Shown in pieces: positions 28,365 through 38,259 of a DNA stretch of 64,000 bases. The notes below the pieces were generated by a model. The model saw only the letters and a program-made list of their open reading frames with translations, was not told the origin of the DNA and did not search any database. Made by a program: the position numbers and the translations under genes. How positions within the stretch are numbered: the first letter of the stretch is position 1; each line of letters begins with the position of its first letter. This DNA comes from Rhodothermales bacterium. GTDB taxonomy: Bacteria; Bacteroidota; Rhodothermia; Rhodothermales; Bin80. The stretch lies in the NCBI GenBank assembly GCA_958296045.1, contig CATQHT010000001.1, positions 709,395-773,394 of the forward strand. Reading direction: 5' to 3'.

Positions 28365-29407
28365 GTAATTAGCATAGCGTCTCCAAAGGAGAATAGGCGG
28401 TATTCTGACGCTACGGCCTCCTTGTATGCCTCCATCAGGAACTCGTGACCCGCAAAGGCGGATGCTAACATCAGCAGGGTGCTTTTGGGCCGGTGAAAGT
28501 TGGTGATTAGCCGCTCAGTGATACAGAAGTCGTACGGCGGATAGATAAACTTGTCCGTCCACCCGCTCGCGCCCTTGAGCCTACATGCCACCGTCAGATT
28601 GGTTTCCACAGAGCGCACCACCGTGGTTCCGATGGCGGTCACCGTGTTAGTCTTCGAATCCAGTGCCTGGTTGACCACCTTAGCAGTGTCGGGCGCAATG
28701 AAGTAGTACTCCGAAAACATCCGGTGCTTCGTCAGGTCTTCCACCTCCACCCTTCGAAACGTGTCGAGCCCCACATGCAGCGTGACGGGCGCCGTCTTTA
28801 CGCCTTTCTTGCGCAGCGCGGCAATCAGCTCCGGCGTGAAGTGCAGCCCCGCGGTCGGTGCGGCAACGGCTCCCCGCTTCTCGGCGAAGATCGTCTGGTA
28901 TCGGGTGCGGTCATCTGTTTCTACCTCGCGCTTGATGTAAGGCGGCAGTGGTGTCTTCCCCACCGCATCAATGCGGTCGTACAGGTCCTGGTTGGTGCCG
29001 CTAAACACAAAGCGGATGGTGCGTCCGCGTGACGTGGTGTTATCAATAACCTCTGCGGCCAGGTCGTGCGGGAAGAGCAGCTTATTGCCGATGCGGATCT
29101 TGCGCGCCGGCTTGACAATCACGTCCCAAAGGCGACTCTCCGGGTTAAGCTCACGCAGCAAAAACACCTCGATGTCGGCGCCTGTCTTCTCTTTCTCACC
29201 AAGAAGGCGCGCGGGAAACACTTTCGTGTTGTTGTAGATCAGCACATCACCCTTGCCGAAATACTCCAAGATGTCGTAGAAGCGTCGATGCGTGACGGTC
29301 TTCCTTTTCCGGTCCAGCACCATCAGTCTGGAATGGTCGCGCGGCTCAGCTGGATAGCGCGCAATCAACTCCTTCGGGTATTCGTAGATGAAGGCGGAAA
29401 GCTTCAT
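28361..29407 (-). CDS. queA: S-adenosylmethionine:tRNA ribosyltransferase-isomerase
   Basis: 348 residues from the ATG giving MKLSAFIYEYPKELIARYPAE, the usual N-terminus; the frame is open 7 codons further to 29428. Signatures: DVLIYNNTKVFPARL, GKTPLPPYIKR, GAVAAPTAGLHFTPEL and NFHRPKSTLLMLASAFAG. It builds the epoxyqueuosine ring on wobble position 34 of tRNAs. It heads a four-gene unit with ispD, ispF and dedA, continuing without visible interruption into the tRNA cluster. That cluster includes tRNA-Tyr(GTA), a queuosine target. Confidence 0.97.
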   Translation of the reverse strand: MKLSAFIYEYPKELIARYPAEPRDHSRLMVLDRKRKTVTHRRFYDILEYFGKGDVLIYNNTKVFPARLLGEKEKTGADIEVFLLRELNPESRLWDVIVKPARKIRIGNKLLFPHDLAAEVIDNTTSRGRTIRFVFSGTNQDLYDRIDAVGKTPLPPYIKREVETDDRTRYQTIFAEKRGAVAAPTAGLHFTPELIAALRKKGVKTAPVTLHVGLDTFRRVEVEDLTKHRMFSEYYFIAPDTAKVVNQALDSKTNTVTAIGTTVVRSVETNLTVACRLKGASGWTDKFIYPPYDFCITERLITNFHRPKSTLLMLASAFAGHEFLMEAYKEAVASEYRLFSFGDAMLIT

Positions 29408-29561
29408 CCGGTTAAACGAACTACGCATGCATCATCACATCTGAATTGGGAACGGCAGCGTGCGCTTGAGCGCCTCAGGCAAAGCGGGAACCATCAGTTG
29501 GGCGTGGTGCACCGAACCGAAACGGCAAAATGGCAGACGCCTACAGACCGGGCGCGGGCAG

Positions 29562-30131
29562 CTACCCATCCTGCTGGCACTGCGGCAGCATATGACTATG
29601 AGCGCATATTGAGCCGACACCAAGCGAAACTCCAACCATTGACTTGGGTGTGGGTTCGGCTTCGTGCGCCTTGCGCATGGGCTTGACCTTGAATCCCCGG
29701 AGTCCGACTTCTTCTATGGGCCGCTGATCCTTCCAGGGAATCCAGAAAAGTCCGTCATTGTCACCGGCTTTGCGCTGACCGCTACGCAGCTCTCCCTGCG
29801 TTAAGCGCACGGCTTCCTCATTTCGGCTGCGGAACACGGCCTTGAACGCATACGTTACTGGATACTCGTTGGTGTTCTCCACCATCATCACCACACCGGC
29901 ATTCTCGCTGTCGGCCTTCGGATAGTGAAGGTATCTAAAGATGACGCCTTCATGGTCGAGCAGTGTGGTCCAGTTCGCTTCGCCCGGAAACCGCTGTGCG
30001 TATGCCCTATCGCACATCACCAGCAGCACGGCTGTCATAGCAGCAGCTGCCACTAGGCGCCTTGGACCGCGCCGGGGGTGCGCCAAGAGTTGTGCAGACT
30101 CGTGTGGGGATTCCGTAGCGTGGGTTATCAT
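29562..30131 (-). CDS. Exported protein of unknown function
   Basis: 189 residues. The ATG overlaps the transketolase stop (ATGA). After a basic leader, a hydrophobic stretch around 26-40 ends in DRAYA|Q, a good signal peptidase I site. The mature part has a beta-rich pattern ([40 protein letters not shown]) resembling a single immunoglobulin-like or transthyretin-like envelope domain. No catalytic motif is visible. The C-terminus after about residue 150 looks unstructured. Third gene after the VKOR fusion and tkt; no functional link is apparent. Confidence 0.7.
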   Translation of the reverse strand: MITHATESPHESAQLLAHPRRGPRRLVAAAAMTAVLLVMCDRAYAQRFPGEANWTTLLDHEGVIFRYLHYPKADSENAGVVMMVENTNEYPVTYAFKAVFRSRNEEAVRLTQGELRSGQRKAGDNDGLFWIPWKDQRPIEEVGLRGFKVKPMRKAHEAEPTPKSMVGVSLGVGSICAHSHMLPQCQQDG

Positions 30132-32116
30132 GTGCGTAAGACTGCGTGTACGGCATTGACCACCCTATCGGGGGTGAACCCGAACTCCTGCATTAGGCGC
30201 GCCCCCGGTGCTGAGGCGCCAAAATGATTCAAGCCCAGCATTCTGCCCTCCGGTCCGACGAAGCGTTCCCACCCCAGCGTGATGCCAGCTTCTACCGCTA
30301 CGCGGCGCGTGCACTGGGAAGGAAGCACGGCTTCTTTATACGCGGCGGACTGCTCAGCAAAGAGCTCCCACGATGGTATGCTGATGACACGCGCCTTAAT
30401 ACCATCTTGATCTAGCATTTCGTGTGCCCGAACCGCCAACGGCACTTCACTGCCGGTTCCTAGAATCAGGACATCAGGATCGGGGCCCGCCATACGTACC
30501 ACATAGGCCCCCTTAGCCAGCCCTTTGGCAGCTTCGGTGCTGGTCACCGTTGGCACGGCTTGGCGCGTCAGGATCAGAGCGGTCGGGCCTGTTTGGTTGT
30601 TAAGTGCTACCAGCCAAGCCTCGGCTGTTTCGCATGCATCTGCAGGCCGTATGACCGTCAGGTTGGGGATGGCCCGCAAGGCCATCAGGTGCTCAATAGG
30701 CTGGTGCGTGGGACCGTCTTCTCCTACTCCGATGGAATCATGCGTGAACACGTAAATCACCGGCAGTTCCATCAGTGCACTCAGCCGGATGGCTGGACGC
30801 ATATAGTCGCTGAAAACCAAAAACGTCCCGCAATACGGGCGCAACATGCCCTGCAGGCTTATGCCGTTGCAGATGGCGGCCATCGCATGTTCTCTGACGC
30901 CGAAGCGCAAGTAGGTACCTTGTGGCGTGGTTGGCGAAAAGTCGTACTGCGCTGGCGTGCGCGTCTTGTTGGATGGGGTCAGGTCCGCTGAACCACCAAT
31001 AAGGTTGGGCTCCTCACCCATAAGCGCGGCAAGCGCCTTGCCGCTGGCGACGCGCGTGGCCAGCGTGCTTCCCCGCTCAAAGCGTGGCAGGACTGCGCTG
31101 CGTCGCGCCTCGGAAGCGGTCTGCCCCTCAAGCCAGCGGTCAAAGGTGTCCGCCAGCCCCGGATAGGCCTCGCGGAAGCGGGTAAGAAGCGACTGCCACT
31201 GTGCGGAGCGCTCCTTGCCGTGTGGCCGCGCATCCAGCGCATGGCGTACTGATGCATCCACATGAAAATGCAGGGCGTCAGGGTATCCCAGCTTCCGTTT
31301 GGTGCTAGCGACCTCGGCTTCGCCCAGTGGCGCGCCGTGAGCCGCAGCGGTACCGGCCTTAGTCGGACTCCCGTACCCGATCGTTGTGCGAACGCGAATC
31401 AGCGAAGGGCGTGTGCCATCGCCCAGCGCTTGGTGCAGCGCACCGTCCACCGCGCCGATGCTGTTGCCATCATCTACATGGAGCACCTGCCACCCATAGG
31501 CGGCAAATCGCTTGCCTGGATCCTCGGAAAAGCAGAGGTTCGTGCTCCCGTCAATGGTGATCCCGTTGTCATCCCACAGGCATATCAGTTTGCTAAGCTT
31601 GAGGTGTCCCGCCAGTGCGGCAGCCTCGTGGGAGACCCCTTCCATAAGGTCGCCATCGGACAGGATGACAAACGTGCGGTGGTCCACCACAGGATAACCG
31701 GTACGGTTAAATCGGGAAGCCAGGTGGCATTCGGCGATCGCCATGCCGACCGCATTGGCGAAGCCTTGCCCCAGAGGGCCCGTAGTGGTTTCCACGCCGG
31801 GCGTACGTCCGTATTCGGGGTGGCCGGGCGTTCGACTGTTCCATTGGCGGAAGGCTTGGAGCTCCTCCATCGGCAGGTCATAACCGCTCAGATGCAGCAG
31901 TGCATACAGCAGCATCGACCCATGGCCAGCGGAAAGGACGAAGCGATCCCTGTTTGGCCAACTGGTCCAAGCCGGGTCATGCCGCAGATGCCGTTGCCAG
32001 AGGACGTACGCCATCGGCGCTGCTCCCATAGGCATTCCGGGATGCCCGCTGCGAGCGCGTTGTACAGCATCTGCGGCCAGTAGCCGGATTGTGTCGATGC
32101 AGGCCTGGTCAATCAT
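30128..32116 (-). CDS. tkt: Transketolase
   Basis: 662 residues, typical for bacteria. The thiamine diphosphate region reads [21 protein letters not shown] with the metal-binding Asp and a later Asn (DDNGITIDG). The N-terminal [10 protein letters not shown] and [12 protein letters not shown], and the second-domain [18 protein letters not shown] and [13 protein letters not shown], are the standard cofactor and substrate segments. Pentose phosphate pathway enzyme. It overlaps the VKOR-DsbA gene by 4 nt upstream and the small exported gene by 4 nt downstream. Confidence 0.98.
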   Translation of the reverse strand: MIDQACIDTIRLLAADAVQRARSGHPGMPMGAAPMAYVLWQRHLRHDPAWTSWPNRDRFVLSAGHGSMLLYALLHLSGYDLPMEELQAFRQWNSRTPGHPEYGRTPGVETTTGPLGQGFANAVGMAIAECHLASRFNRTGYPVVDHRTFVILSDGDLMEGVSHEAAALAGHLKLSKLICLWDDNGITIDGSTNLCFSEDPGKRFAAYGWQVLHVDDGNSIGAVDGALHQALGDGTRPSLIRVRTTIGYGSPTKAGTAAAHGAPLGEAEVASTKRKLGYPDALHFHVDASVRHALDARPHGKERSAQWQSLLTRFREAYPGLADTFDRWLEGQTASEARRSAVLPRFERGSTLATRVASGKALAALMGEEPNLIGGSADLTPSNKTRTPAQYDFSPTTPQGTYLRFGVREHAMAAICNGISLQGMLRPYCGTFLVFSDYMRPAIRLSALMELPVIYVFTHDSIGVGEDGPTHQPIEHLMALRAIPNLTVIRPADACETAEAWLVALNNQTGPTALILTRQAVPTVTSTEAAKGLAKGAYVVRMAGPDPDVLILGTGSEVPLAVRAHEMLDQDGIKARVISIPSWELFAEQSAAYKEAVLPSQCTRRVAVEAGITLGWERFVGPEGRMLGLNHFGASAPGARLMQEFGFTPDRVVNAVHAVLRT

Positions 32117-33318
32117 TCCGATGGCTTAAACACCTCTGGGAGCTCTTCTGCCACGAGGTGGCTGAGGCAGCCCAGCGATCGGTCTCGGGCATGTACTTTA
32201 CGGCCGTTAATTAGGATGGCTGGTACACCACCTAGGGACATCGCATCAAATATGCGCCGTGTGCTGCGAGCCTTGGGCTCCAGGCGCCGGCTTAAGAGCT
32301 CCTGGCGAAACTCCCGGCGATTCATGCCTACGTCGCTAGCAAGGTCAGCCAGTTCATCTACAGAGAGCCCTTGCTGCGGCGATTGGGCTTCGAACATGGC
32401 ATCTATCATCCGGTCATAGCGCCCCTGCTCGTTGGCCAGCCACAACGCCATTACTTCGTCTAGCGAAAACAAGAGGCTCCCGGTTATCAGCGCCACCGGC
32501 TTGGTCACGATGCGGACGAGCTGCGGATACTTGGCTGCTAGCGCTTTCATCACCGGATGCTGATTCTTGCAGGCCGGACAGTTGGGGTCAATAAATTCGA
32601 TGATGGTGACCGGAGCAGACGGGTAGCCTGTCACTGGATCATCGTCGCTGATGAATTGATCAAGGTTTTCGAATCTGGAGTGTGAGGCATCGTATTCGCA
32701 CAGCTCCGGGTTATATACCTGACCGGCCAATTGATCCGGCGATGGCGCAGGGGCCCGGGCCCTGTAAATCGTGTAGTCAGTTACCACCGCTGCCGCCAGA
32801 ATCGCGGCTGTGATGCCGAAGAAAGCCATCTCGCTGGGTTGCCGGCCAGCAGTCGAACGTCGTGCCAGGGGCACGGGCTTGCGCACCATGATGACTAGGA
32901 CCGCTGTCATCGCTGATACCAGAAGGAATGACCCCAGACACAGCACGCAGAAGTCCTCCAGCGCAAACAGCTGTAGGATGGTCAGAAACGTGGAATAAGC
33001 CATACCGGCGATCACGAGAATCAAGCGTAGAACTTTGAGCGTGCGCCGTAGATCGAACCAGTCCCGAGTGATCGCCAGCGTGAACATAGCCACCAGTCCA
33101 TAGAATATCAGGCCAGCATGCGCACTTGATAACCCCAAGAACGTCGGATCATTGGCGATCACGGCCGCGCAGTCGCTGGCGCCTGTGCAGATCGGGTCAG
33201 CCACCTCTGTATCTCCGTACCAATAAGACAGATGTGCAGTAAGCAGGATGCCGAGAGACGCCAGGATCAGCAGCGTCCGTTCGAGGCCCCTGCGGTACGG
33301 GGAGCCGTGCTGTTTCAT
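32113..33318 (-). CDS. Fused vitamin K epoxide reductase (VKOR) and DsbA-like thioredoxin
   Basis: 401 residues. Residues 1-185 form a multi-helix VKOR domain with loop cysteines C44 and C50 and the quinone-reducing pair C124-V-L-C127. After a linker, residues about 215-401 form a thioredoxin/DsbA domain with C247-P-A-C250 and the cis-Pro segment GGVPAIL. VKOR recycles the oxidised thioredoxin partner, passing electrons to quinones, so this one polypeptide can introduce disulfides in exported proteins. Cys-rich exported proteins in this window are plausible clients, by inference. It overlaps tkt by 4 nt, an uninformative pairing. Confidence 0.92.
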   Translation of the reverse strand: MKQHGSPYRRGLERTLLILASLGILLTAHLSYWYGDTEVADPICTGASDCAAVIANDPTFLGLSSAHAGLIFYGLVAMFTLAITRDWFDLRRTLKVLRLILVIAGMAYSTFLTILQLFALEDFCVLCLGSFLLVSAMTAVLVIMVRKPVPLARRSTAGRQPSEMAFFGITAAILAAAVVTDYTIYRARAPAPSPDQLAGQVYNPELCEYDASHSRFENLDQFISDDDPVTGYPSAPVTIIEFIDPNCPACKNQHPVMKALAAKYPQLVRIVTKPVALITGSLLFSLDEVMALWLANEQGRYDRMIDAMFEAQSPQQGLSVDELADLASDVGMNRREFRQELLSRRLEPKARSTRRIFDAMSLGGVPAILINGRKVHARDRSLGCLSHLVAEELPEVFKPSE

Positions 33319-33954
33319 GTCTGGACGGTTCGAATAGGTAATCGGTCGCGCGGAAAATGCAAATCAGGGGAGCATGTTCCGCAACCGCGGGTGGGACCAG
33401 GCGACCCTGCGGCCACATCAGGGAAAGTTAGTGGCATATTTTGCCCGCCGCGAAGCGGCCTTATGCCTCACCACCCGCCGGTAGTGCACTATGCGAGGAG
33501 CGGGCTGAGGAGGGTAAGTTACACTGCAAACACCACAATGTGTCCGATGACAGCGCTACCCCTCTCATTCATGGCTGGCGCAAACGTGCCGGTCTTGTAT
33601 GTATCTTGGCCCACGCCCTGTGTCTTTGAGACCATGACTTGGGGGCTGGCCCAAGGATCTTTGAATTCCAGCCCCTTCTGACCCCGTCGACTTCTGTGCC
33701 CTTACGCCTGCTATACCATCTGGAGTGGACGTTTCCGTTCCTGACGTGAATGAGCGCGGCTTCGCGCGGCAGGTAAGCCGCGATGTGCAGGGCTCGGGGC
33801 ACTGCCCGACTTGGCTCCCAGCTCTTTGGGCCTTGCGCTGGGGTCGGCAGCCAAGGCCCACAGGTATGCCCGGTTCTTACTTCTCGCCTCGCCTGTCCTG
33901 TTTCCACGATGGCTTGCTACCTTACGAGGCGAATAACTTGACCGAACCCACGCC
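33319..33954. other. Gene-poor flank upstream of the GmrSD-like gene
   Basis: About 640 bp. Short frames exist on both strands (for example 33569-33907, minus), but their translations are rich in Arg, Ser, Pro and Gly and match nothing I know. A small perfect hairpin (GCCGC, GAA, GCGGC) is at 33447-33459. The stretch must contain the promoters of the divergent VKOR fusion and restriction-like genes. Confidence 0.45.
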
Positions 33955-35646
33955 ATGAAAGCATCTGAAGGAAAACTGCTGGACTTTCTCAGAAAGCCCG
34001 TTAGGCTCGAAATTCCGGTATTCCAGCGCCAGTATACCTGGTCGAAAAAGGAATGCGGCAGGCTATGGGACGACATCCTGCGAGTTGGCAGGCGCGAGGA
34101 AGCTAAAACGCATTTCATCGGCTCTGTTCTCTATGTCACCGGGAGCGCACTCTCAAGCACGGGGCTTCCGTCTGCGCAGGTCATCGATGGTCATCAGCGC
34201 CTGACCACGGTTACACTGCTACTAGAGGCCCTGGCGCGGCACGTCGAAGATTCCGAGCCGGTACCAGGTTTCTCAGCCAGGAACATTCGCGACTACTATC
34301 TTCTGGACCCATTAGAAAAGGGGATGGATCGGTATAAGCTCGTGCTATCCCGGTCTGATAAGGAATCATTGATAAGGCTGCTGCGCCAGGACGACTTGAG
34401 CAGCCCCTTACCGCCGGACAGGTCTTCACAAGTAGACGAAAATTTCGACTTTTTCACCAACCAGATCAGGCGGCTGGGTGGTGACTTGGCCGCGCTATGC
34501 AACGGGTTGAACAGGCTCATCATTGTCGATATCAGCTTGAATCGCGCTCAAGACAATCCCCAGCGCATTTTTGAGAGCCTGAATGCTACAGGGGTTGCCC
34601 TGGCCAGCGTGGACCTTGCCCGCAACTATACATTGATGGGGTTGGCCCCTGCCGTACAGCAGGATCTGTATGACAGGTTTTGGTGCAAAATGGAGCGAGG
34701 GTTCAGCATATTTAAAGAGGGCGCAAGCTCGGCCTTTGACGAATTCCTGCGGCACTACGTTAGGTTACGAACGGACAGGCCCACGACATTTCCGCAATTG
34801 TCCGACGAATTCAAGCGCTATGTGCAGCGCTTGATGGATAAGGGCAAGAGCATGGAGGACGTTCTTCGCGATGTTCACGCGATGGCCAATCATTACTTAG
34901 CTGTTCGCAACGCTGATGTACATGACGTTCAGCTGAAGGAGGCGCTTGAGGACCTCCGCGTGCTTGATTATTATGGCGTCACGGTCCAGCTTCTGCTACC
35001 CCTGCGTGAATACCGTGCCCAGGGCCTTATTCAAACACAAGAGTTGGTACGGGCAGTCCGCCTGCTCGAGTCGTACGTCTTCAGGCGGACAGTCTGCGGT
35101 TGGCCACCGAATTCGTTGATGTACACCTTTACACTAGCGCGCCGAAAATTAGACAAGGATCGATGCGTCCAAAGCCTGCAGGGATTCCTAGTAGCTCAGA
35201 ATGGATTGAGGGTTTTTCCAGACGACGATGTGTTTACCAAGTGCCTTGTTGAGCGTGATCTATTCAAATTCGAGCACTGGCGGTACCTGTTCCGCCGAAT
35301 GGAGAATCGAAACCGCAAGGAGCCCATCAACGTGGACGAGTACTCCGTCGAACATATCATGCCGCAACAGCTGCCGCAAGCGTGGAAACGAGACCTCGGG
35401 CCCGAATGGCGCCGGATTTATCGGGATTACCGGCATACCCTTGGGAACCTGACGCTAACAGGGTACAACTCTGAATACAGCAATCGGCCATTCAAGGAAA
35501 AGCGTGACATGGTTGGAGGCTTTCATGAAAGCCCGTTGAGGTTGAACCAAGGGCTGGGACAATTGGAAAAGTGGGACGAGCCAGCCATAGGTGAGCGCGC
35601 CGCGCGCTTGGCGGAATGGGCGCTGGATATCTGGCCTCGCCCATAG
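33955..35646 (+). CDS. DUF262/DUF1524 (GmrSD-like) restriction protein
   Basis: 563 residues. The N-terminal DUF262 (ParB/Srx-like) domain shows IPVFQRQYTW (20-29), FIGSVL (54-59) and VIDGHQRLTT (76-85); the usual motif is DGQQR, so one Gln is His here. The C-terminal DUF1524 domain is an HNH-type nuclease with E466-H467-I-M-P470 and GNLTLTGYN (from 497) before NRPFKEKR. GmrSD family enzymes are type IV restriction systems that cut phage DNA with modified bases; related forms act as general defence nucleases. It stands alone between gene-poor flanks, without a methylase, consistent with modification-dependent action. The target is unknown. Confidence 0.88.
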   Translation: MKASEGKLLDFLRKPVRLEIPVFQRQYTWSKKECGRLWDDILRVGRREEAKTHFIGSVLYVTGSALSSTGLPSAQVIDGHQRLTTVTLLLEALARHVEDSEPVPGFSARNIRDYYLLDPLEKGMDRYKLVLSRSDKESLIRLLRQDDLSSPLPPDRSSQVDENFDFFTNQIRRLGGDLAALCNGLNRLIIVDISLNRAQDNPQRIFESLNATGVALASVDLARNYTLMGLAPAVQQDLYDRFWCKMERGFSIFKEGASSAFDEFLRHYVRLRTDRPTTFPQLSDEFKRYVQRLMDKGKSMEDVLRDVHAMANHYLAVRNADVHDVQLKEALEDLRVLDYYGVTVQLLLPLREYRAQGLIQTQELVRAVRLLESYVFRRTVCGWPPNSLMYTFTLARRKLDKDRCVQSLQGFLVAQNGLRVFPDDDVFTKCLVERDLFKFEHWRYLFRRMENRNRKEPINVDEYSVEHIMPQQLPQAWKRDLGPEWRRIYRDYRHTLGNLTLTGYNSEYSNRPFKEKRDMVGGFHESPLRLNQGLGQLEKWDEPAIGERAARLAEWALDIWPRP

Positions 35647-36201
35647 CGCCCGTTAGCGCGAAGTCCGTTGGTGCTGATTTGAGTCGAGTATGGCTGTCTG
35701 TGCCTGAGCGAAGACGCGACTACACACGATCGCCTGCGCTTTGCACATGCGTAACTGCTGGGCGAAGCACAACGCTACCCTGCGCCAAGGCGCTTTCCAG
35801 CCATCACGCAGCCGTATTACAATCGTATTCGGTTGCGCGATGAACATCAGACGAAGGTCGGCAACGTGGTGGACGAGGTCACCGTGGTGACTCATATGTC
35901 CCGCACGTCCAAACGGAGGCGTAGCCTGAACGGCACAATCGCGTCGGAGCATCCTCCTGGCGGAGTAGGCGTCTGCCTCGTGGACAAGGCACAAGTTCGG
36001 CCCCTTAGTGGTTGTACGGCTCGCGGCGCCACGGGCCGGGGTCGCAGCCAGGAATGACTGTCCGAACAACGGGCAAGGAAGGTCACGCCCGGCTGCTGTT
36101 ACAGCGCCCTTGATCGTGATGTAATTCCGCCAATCAATGCCCTTCTGAAGAATGCTGCGCTTCAGCGTGCGACGTAACGTCCCGGGTATTAGCCAAAAGC
36201 G
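35647..36201. other. Gene-poor flank between the GmrSD-like gene and trpE
   Basis: About 555 bp. The largest frame (35653-36069, minus) has no recognisable product. No leader peptide with clustered Trp codons, T-box or terminator/antiterminator pair was found upstream of trpE, so the operon's control is not apparent. The stretch probably mixes the 3' flank of an inserted defence gene with the trp promoter region. Confidence 0.45.
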
Positions 36202-37755
36202 ATGCCGACCTCAGCTACAGCCCAAGAACGGATGCTCAGGCCTTTTAGGCACATAAGTCCCACAACGTTTGAGGAGTTCCAAGCCATGGCTGCTCCTTAC
36301 CACCAGGGTGGGCGTCACGTAGTACCGGTATCCAAAAGGCTGAGCGCAGACCTCTTGACGCCTGTGTCGGCGTTTCTGTTGCTCAGGCAGGAAGGTCGCT
36401 TTCCTTTCCTACTAGAAAGCGTCGAGGGTGGGGAGCAGCTGGCACGTTACTCGTTTCTGGGCCGCAGCCCGTACCGCATTGTGCGTGCCGTAGGGTCCAG
36501 CACCGTGGTGACGGACGGACTGGGCCAGCCGGAGCCAGATGCGCCCGAAGGCGATGTCTTCAGCGTGATGGAGCACCTTCTGGCCAGATACCAGGAGATC
36601 TCGCACGAGGGATTGCCCCGGTTTCGATGCGGCGCCGTGGGCTTTTTGGGCTATGACACCGTGCGGCTTTTGGAGCACTTGCCCAGCGCTCCCATGCCCG
36701 CGGGAATGCCCAGCGCGGCGGACGCGATGTGGTGCTTCTATAACACAATAGCGGCATTCGATCGCGTTAAACACCAGATAGTGCTGATGAGCAGCGTATT
36801 CCTGGAACCCGTCCGCTCGCTGGAAGAACAGTACCTGGAGGCGGTAGAGAGAATTCTGCAGCTCGAAGCGGCACTACATGGCACCATCGAGCACCCAGAG
36901 CGGGTACGGTTAAGCGACTCCCGAATGCGTTCCAACTTTGAAAGACCGGCGTTTGAGGGTGCCGTCGAGGAAGGTAAACGGCTGATCTACGAAGGCGACA
37001 TCTTCCAGGTGGTGCTCTCGCAGCGATTCTCTCTCGGCTTTGCCGGCGACGCCTTCAACCTGTATCGGGCGCTGCGCCAGGTGAACCCTTCACCCTACCT
37101 GTTCTATCTCGATTTCCAAGAGGTGGTGCTCATTGGCTCTTCTCCAGAGGTTCTGGTACGCGTGGAGGACGGGCGCGCTCAGCTGCTGCCGATTGCAGGG
37201 ACGCGCCCACGGGGCGCTACCGCCGAAGAAGACCACCAGCTGGCCGACGAATTGCTCAAGGATCCAAAAGAGCGCGCAGAGCACCTGATGCTCGTCGATC
37301 TGGGTCGCAATGATCTGGGGCGAGTCTGCAGCATGGGCTCTGTGAAGGTGGACCGCTACGCGTACATCGAACGCTATTCGCACGTTATGCATATCGTGAG
37401 CGCTATCAGCGGCGATGTGGCGTCTGGCATGGCGGCAATGGATGTGCTGCGTGCCTGCTTTCCTGCCGGGACGGTCAGTGGCGCGCCCAAAGTGCGGGCC
37501 ATGCAGATCATTGACGCGCTCGAGCCGGATCGGCGAGGGGTGTACGCCGGAGCCGTTGGGTATATCGACTTTTCCGGCAACATGGATACCTGCATCGCAA
37601 TACGGACGATGGTCATTGAAGGGAGTACCATCTCTGTTCAGGCAGGAGCCGGCGTGGTGGCGGACAGCGATCCTGCCCGTGAATATGAGGAGACGGAGAA
37701 CAAGGCCCGAGCGCTCAAACATGCGCTGCATATGGCCGCAGACGGACTGCTGTAA
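36202..37755 (+). CDS. trpE: Anthranilate synthase component I
   Basis: 517 residues (Met11 at 36232 is an alternative start). The N-terminal feedback-site segment reads LLESVEGGEQLARYSFLG; the chorismate-binding half has GDIFQVVLSQRFS, GSSPEVLVRVE, PIAGTRPRG, DLGRNDLGRVC, FPAGTVSGAPK and QAGAGVVADSDP, all conserved. It converts chorismate and ammonia to anthranilate with TrpG as glutaminase. First gene of the trp operon; trpG lies three genes downstream. Confidence 0.98.
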   Translation: MPTSATAQERMLRPFRHISPTTFEEFQAMAAPYHQGGRHVVPVSKRLSADLLTPVSAFLLLRQEGRFPFLLESVEGGEQLARYSFLGRSPYRIVRAVGSSTVVTDGLGQPEPDAPEGDVFSVMEHLLARYQEISHEGLPRFRCGAVGFLGYDTVRLLEHLPSAPMPAGMPSAADAMWCFYNTIAAFDRVKHQIVLMSSVFLEPVRSLEEQYLEAVERILQLEAALHGTIEHPERVRLSDSRMRSNFERPAFEGAVEEGKRLIYEGDIFQVVLSQRFSLGFAGDAFNLYRALRQVNPSPYLFYLDFQEVVLIGSSPEVLVRVEDGRAQLLPIAGTRPRGATAEEDHQLADELLKDPKERAEHLMLVDLGRNDLGRVCSMGSVKVDRYAYIERYSHVMHIVSAISGDVASGMAAMDVLRACFPAGTVSGAPKVRAMQIIDALEPDRRGVYAGAVGYIDFSGNMDTCIAIRTMVIEGSTISVQAGAGVVADSDPAREYEETENKARALKHALHMAADGLL

Positions 37756-37792
37756 GTCCTATATTTTGCCCGCGCTCATGTGGACCCATTCC

Positions 37793-38254
37793 ATGCACTT
37801 ACAAGAACTCAAGTCTCTGCTGCTCAACAAAGGCTGGGCTGGCAAGACCATGTCGCGCCACGATACCACGGTGCGACTTAATGGACTCCTATCGCGACAT
37901 CTTGCGCTCATCGGTTACTATGACCGTGCGGATGCCCTGGCCTGGTCGCCGGAAACCCTCGAAGCAGTCCGCCGGCGCGTGCGGCTTGATGCCGGGAAGC
38001 TCGCAGAAACCATCTTCAGCTGTGGTGGAGTGGCGACATCGAAGGGAAACGCTGAGCGCACGCCCCCTAGCGGGCGTGCGCTACTGGCACGCCTGATGCA
38101 AAATGAGCAGCAATACAACGTAGCACTGCGCAAGGAGCGTACCGCTCCACACCACATGCGCACACAGGCGGTACTCCAGCACTGCCTTCAGAGCAGCCAG
38201 GAGCGGCTGAACTTTCTTGCGACCTGCCGGCAACGGGCCAGAACAGGAGGTTAA
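37793..38254 (+). CDS. Uncharacterised helical protein encoded inside the trp operon
   Basis: 153 residues from the ATG at 37793; another in-frame ATG at 37778 adds five residues. It lies 37 bp after trpE and 5 bp before trpS. The sequence is almost wholly alpha-helical and charged, with no signal peptide or membrane segment. Its pattern (RLNGLLSRHLALIGYYDRAD, later LLARLMQNEQQYNVALRKE) resembles a four-helix-bundle or ferritin-like fold, but I see no metal-binding Glu/His set. A glycine/threonine-rich loop around GGVATSKGNAE breaks the helices. Position suggests a role tied to tryptophan synthesis or its control; that is inference. No family recognised. Confidence 0.8.
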   Translation: MHLQELKSLLLNKGWAGKTMSRHDTTVRLNGLLSRHLALIGYYDRADALAWSPETLEAVRRRVRLDAGKLAETIFSCGGVATSKGNAERTPPSGRALLARLMQNEQQYNVALRKERTAPHHMRTQAVLQHCLQSSQERLNFLATCRQRARTGG

Positions 38255-38259
38255 ACACA

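Noticed and set aside
31262..32083. Plus-strand open frame of 273 codons
   Set aside because: Lies wholly inside transketolase on the opposite strand, whose motifs are unmistakable.
33569..33907. Minus-strand frame upstream of the GmrSD-like gene
   Set aside because: Arg/Pro/Ser/Gly-rich translation without any family match; probably chance.
35653..36069. Minus-strand frame of 138 codons downstream of the GmrSD-like gene, considered as a transposase remnant
   Set aside because: No transposase motif (DDE, HUH or serine recombinase) and no terminal inverted repeats seen.
36070..36201. Possible trp leader peptide or T-box
   Set aside because: No run of Trp codons, no specifier-loop or antiterminator pattern visible.
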